NCBI GenBank assembly: GCA_020741375.1
Contig: DYZF01000084.1
Span: 1 to 6,380, forward strand
Length of the DNA stretch: 6,380 nt
Origin: Tessaracoccus flavescens
GTDB taxonomy: Bacteria > Actinomycetota > Actinomycetes > Propionibacteriales > Propionibacteriaceae
Direction of reading: 5' to 3'
Shown here: positions 5,477-6,380 of the stretch, piece after piece
How positions within the stretch are numbered: position 1 is the stretch's first letter
Layout of the letters: the number at the start of each line of letters is the position of its first letter
Position numbers and translations under genes: made by a program
Notes under the pieces: generated by a model
What the model was told of the DNA's origin: nothing
The model's input: the letters and a program-made list of their open reading frames with translations, nothing else
Database searches by the model: none

Positions 5477-5811
5477 TGGGCTCTGAGCTCCGCGACGAGG
5501 AAGCTCTCGTCCCCGTTGTCGACCAGGTCGGCGACTGCACGGGCGACGGCGACGCGGACGAGCCGCCCGCGGTCGACGCGGATCCCGTGGGCACGACGCA
5601 GGGCGAGGTTCGCGTCTTCGAGGGCGTTGAGCTCTTCCTCGCTGAAGTACACGGTGATCTTGTGATCGTGCTTCACCCGGCCGGTGGGCGTGGGGACCGC
5701 TTCAGCGTCCGCGACCTCCGGCTCCGTCGCCCGCGTCGGGGCATCGACGGCGGGCGACTTCGTGGGCCTGAACAGCTCCGACGCGCCGGGCAGGGAGGCG
5801 CGCTTGTTCAC
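5473..5811 (-). CDS. Small protein of unknown function with a ribbon-helix-helix-like C-terminus, between parA-like and scpA
   Basis: The protein has 112 residues and I do not recognise it as a named family. Residues 1-46 look disordered: MNKRASLPGASELFRPTKSP is basic and amphipathic, followed by an acidic/Pro-rich stretch. Residues about 50-97 have the pattern of a ribbon-helix-helix domain: a short strand HKITVYFS, a helix EEELNALEDANLALRRAHG, a turn with Arg/Asp, and a second helix RGRLVRVAVARAVADL. Charged short C-terminus. It begins at GTG 5811, overlapping the parA-like stop (GTGA), and its own stop overlaps the scpA GTG, so it is locked between these genes. Ribosome sites are weak, which suits coupling. 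The architecture resembles small centromere-binding partners of ParA ATPases such as ParG (inference). A structural or unrelated regulatory role is possible. Existence as a gene is well supported; function is not. Confidence 0.8.
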   Translation of the reverse strand: MNKRASLPGASELFRPTKSPAVDAPTRATEPEVADAEAVPTPTGRVKHDHKITVYFSEEELNALEDANLALRRAHGIRVDRGRLVRVAVARAVADLVDNGDESFLVAELRAQ

Positions 5812-6380
5812 TGCTCAACCCTCATCAGCACCTCGCGGGCGAGCTGCCGGTACGCGTCGGCGCCGGGAGAGGCCGAGGCGTAGGTGGTGATGGGCTCGCC
5901 GGCCACCGTCGTCTCCGGGAACTTGATGGTGCGGCGGATGACGGTGTGGAAGACGTCGTCGCCGAAGGCCTGCACAACGCGCTCCAGTACCTCACGGCTG
6001 TGCAGGGTGCGGGCGTCGTACATGGTGCCGAGGATGCCCAGCACCTCGAGCTCGGGGTTGAGCCGATCCTGCACCTTGGAGATCGTGTCGGTGAGCAGCG
6101 CGATGCCGCGCAGCGCGAAGAACTCGCACTCCAGAGGCATGACGACGTAGTCGCTCGCGGTCAGCGCGTTGATCGTGAGCAGGCCGAGGCTCGGCGCGCA
6201 GTCGATCAGGATGTAGTCGTACTCGCCGCGGAGCTTGGACAGGACTCGGGTCAGCGTCTGCTCGCGGGCGCCCTCGCTCACGAGCTGCACCTCTGCCGCG
6301 GACAGATCAATGTTGCTCGGGAGGATGTCGAGCCCCTCGACGCTACTCTCTGTGATGACGTCGTCGGCGGTGTACTCCTT
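5808..6380 (-). CDS. ParA/Soj-family chromosome-partitioning ATPase (N-terminus beyond the window)
   Basis: An open frame of 190 codons runs from the window edge to the TGA at 5808. The P-loop-bearing N-terminus of roughly 100 residues is missing, so any internal GTG (for example at 6290) is not the real start. The fragment begins in the typical ParA region LDILPSNIDLSAAEVQLVSE. It then shows YDYILIDCAPSLGLLTINAL, the switch motif with the conserved Asp at fragment residue 60, then VVMPLECEFFALRGIALL, GILGTMYDARTLHSREVLE and IKFPETTVAGEPITTYA near the C-terminal end. ParA ATPases form ATP dimers on nucleoid DNA and are released by a partner protein. This copy sits beside scpAB rather than beside a visible parB, as does the ParA-like gene next to scpA in mycobacteria. 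It is therefore more likely a paralogue than the main segregation ParA. Its stop overlaps the GTG of the next gene. Confidence 0.92.
   Translation of the reverse strand, partial: KEYTADDVITESSVEGLDILPSNIDLSAAEVQLVSEGAREQTLTRVLSKLRGEYDYILIDCAPSLGLLTINALTASDYVVMPLECEFFALRGIALLTDTISKVQDRLNPELEVLGILGTMYDARTLHSREVLERVVQAFGDDVFHTVIRRTIKFPETTVAGEPITTYASASPGADAYRQLAREVLMRVEQ

Noticed and set aside
5808..6290. A ParA-like gene starting at the GTG at 6290
   Set aside because: The frame stays open upstream to the window edge and encodes conserved ParA sequence (LDILPSNIDLSAAE), so the real start is beyond the window.

Overview
This 6.4 kb window is a piece of a very GC-rich chromosome whose gene content is typical of Actinomycetota. 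The markers are a PafB/PafC pair, the ParA-like/ScpA/ScpB/RluB block and strong G/C bias at third codon positions. A member of the Propionibacteriales or a related group is plausible, but I cannot fix the genus from sequence alone. I see no phage, insertion sequence, CRISPR array, tRNA or rRNA, and no parS-like site. About 98% of the window is coding.

Layout from left to right. (1) 1-1240, minus strand: the N-terminal third of pafC (cut by the window edge) and complete pafB, joined by an ATGA overlap. These are WYL-domain transcription activators of the DNA-damage response. (2) 1241-1336: a 96 bp divergent intergenic region with a perfect 14 bp GC palindrome. (3) 1337-2206, plus strand: gluQ, the truncated glutamyl-tRNA synthetase paralogue that glutamylates queuosine on tRNA-Asp. 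(4) 2215-3243, minus strand: a lipoprotein with two FKBP-type peptidyl-prolyl isomerase domains behind a Ser/Ala/Pro-rich linker. It converges on gluQ with only 8 bp between the stop codons, and it appears to have its own promoter suited to a leaderless GTG transcript. (5) 3290-6380, minus strand: a tightly packed operon in transcription order parA-like (N-terminus off the window), a 112-residue small protein, scpA, scpB, rluB. Every junction overlaps (GTGA, GTGA, ATGA, then about 17 nt), which suggests translational coupling.

How the genes fit together: ScpA (kleisin) and ScpB are the partners of SMC in chromosome condensation. The ParA-like ATPase upstream and the small protein between them probably belong to the same chromosome-organisation function. 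RluB modifies 23S rRNA and is a common passenger of scpAB. The least explained gene is the 112-residue protein at 5473-5811. It has a disordered basic/proline-rich N-terminus and a ribbon-helix-helix-like C-terminus, an architecture resembling the small DNA-binding partners of ParA ATPases. It is the best candidate here for something poorly described. The rest is recognisable core-genome content with a few notable details: the degenerate second FKBP domain, the leaderless promoter, and pafBC standing apart from pafA.
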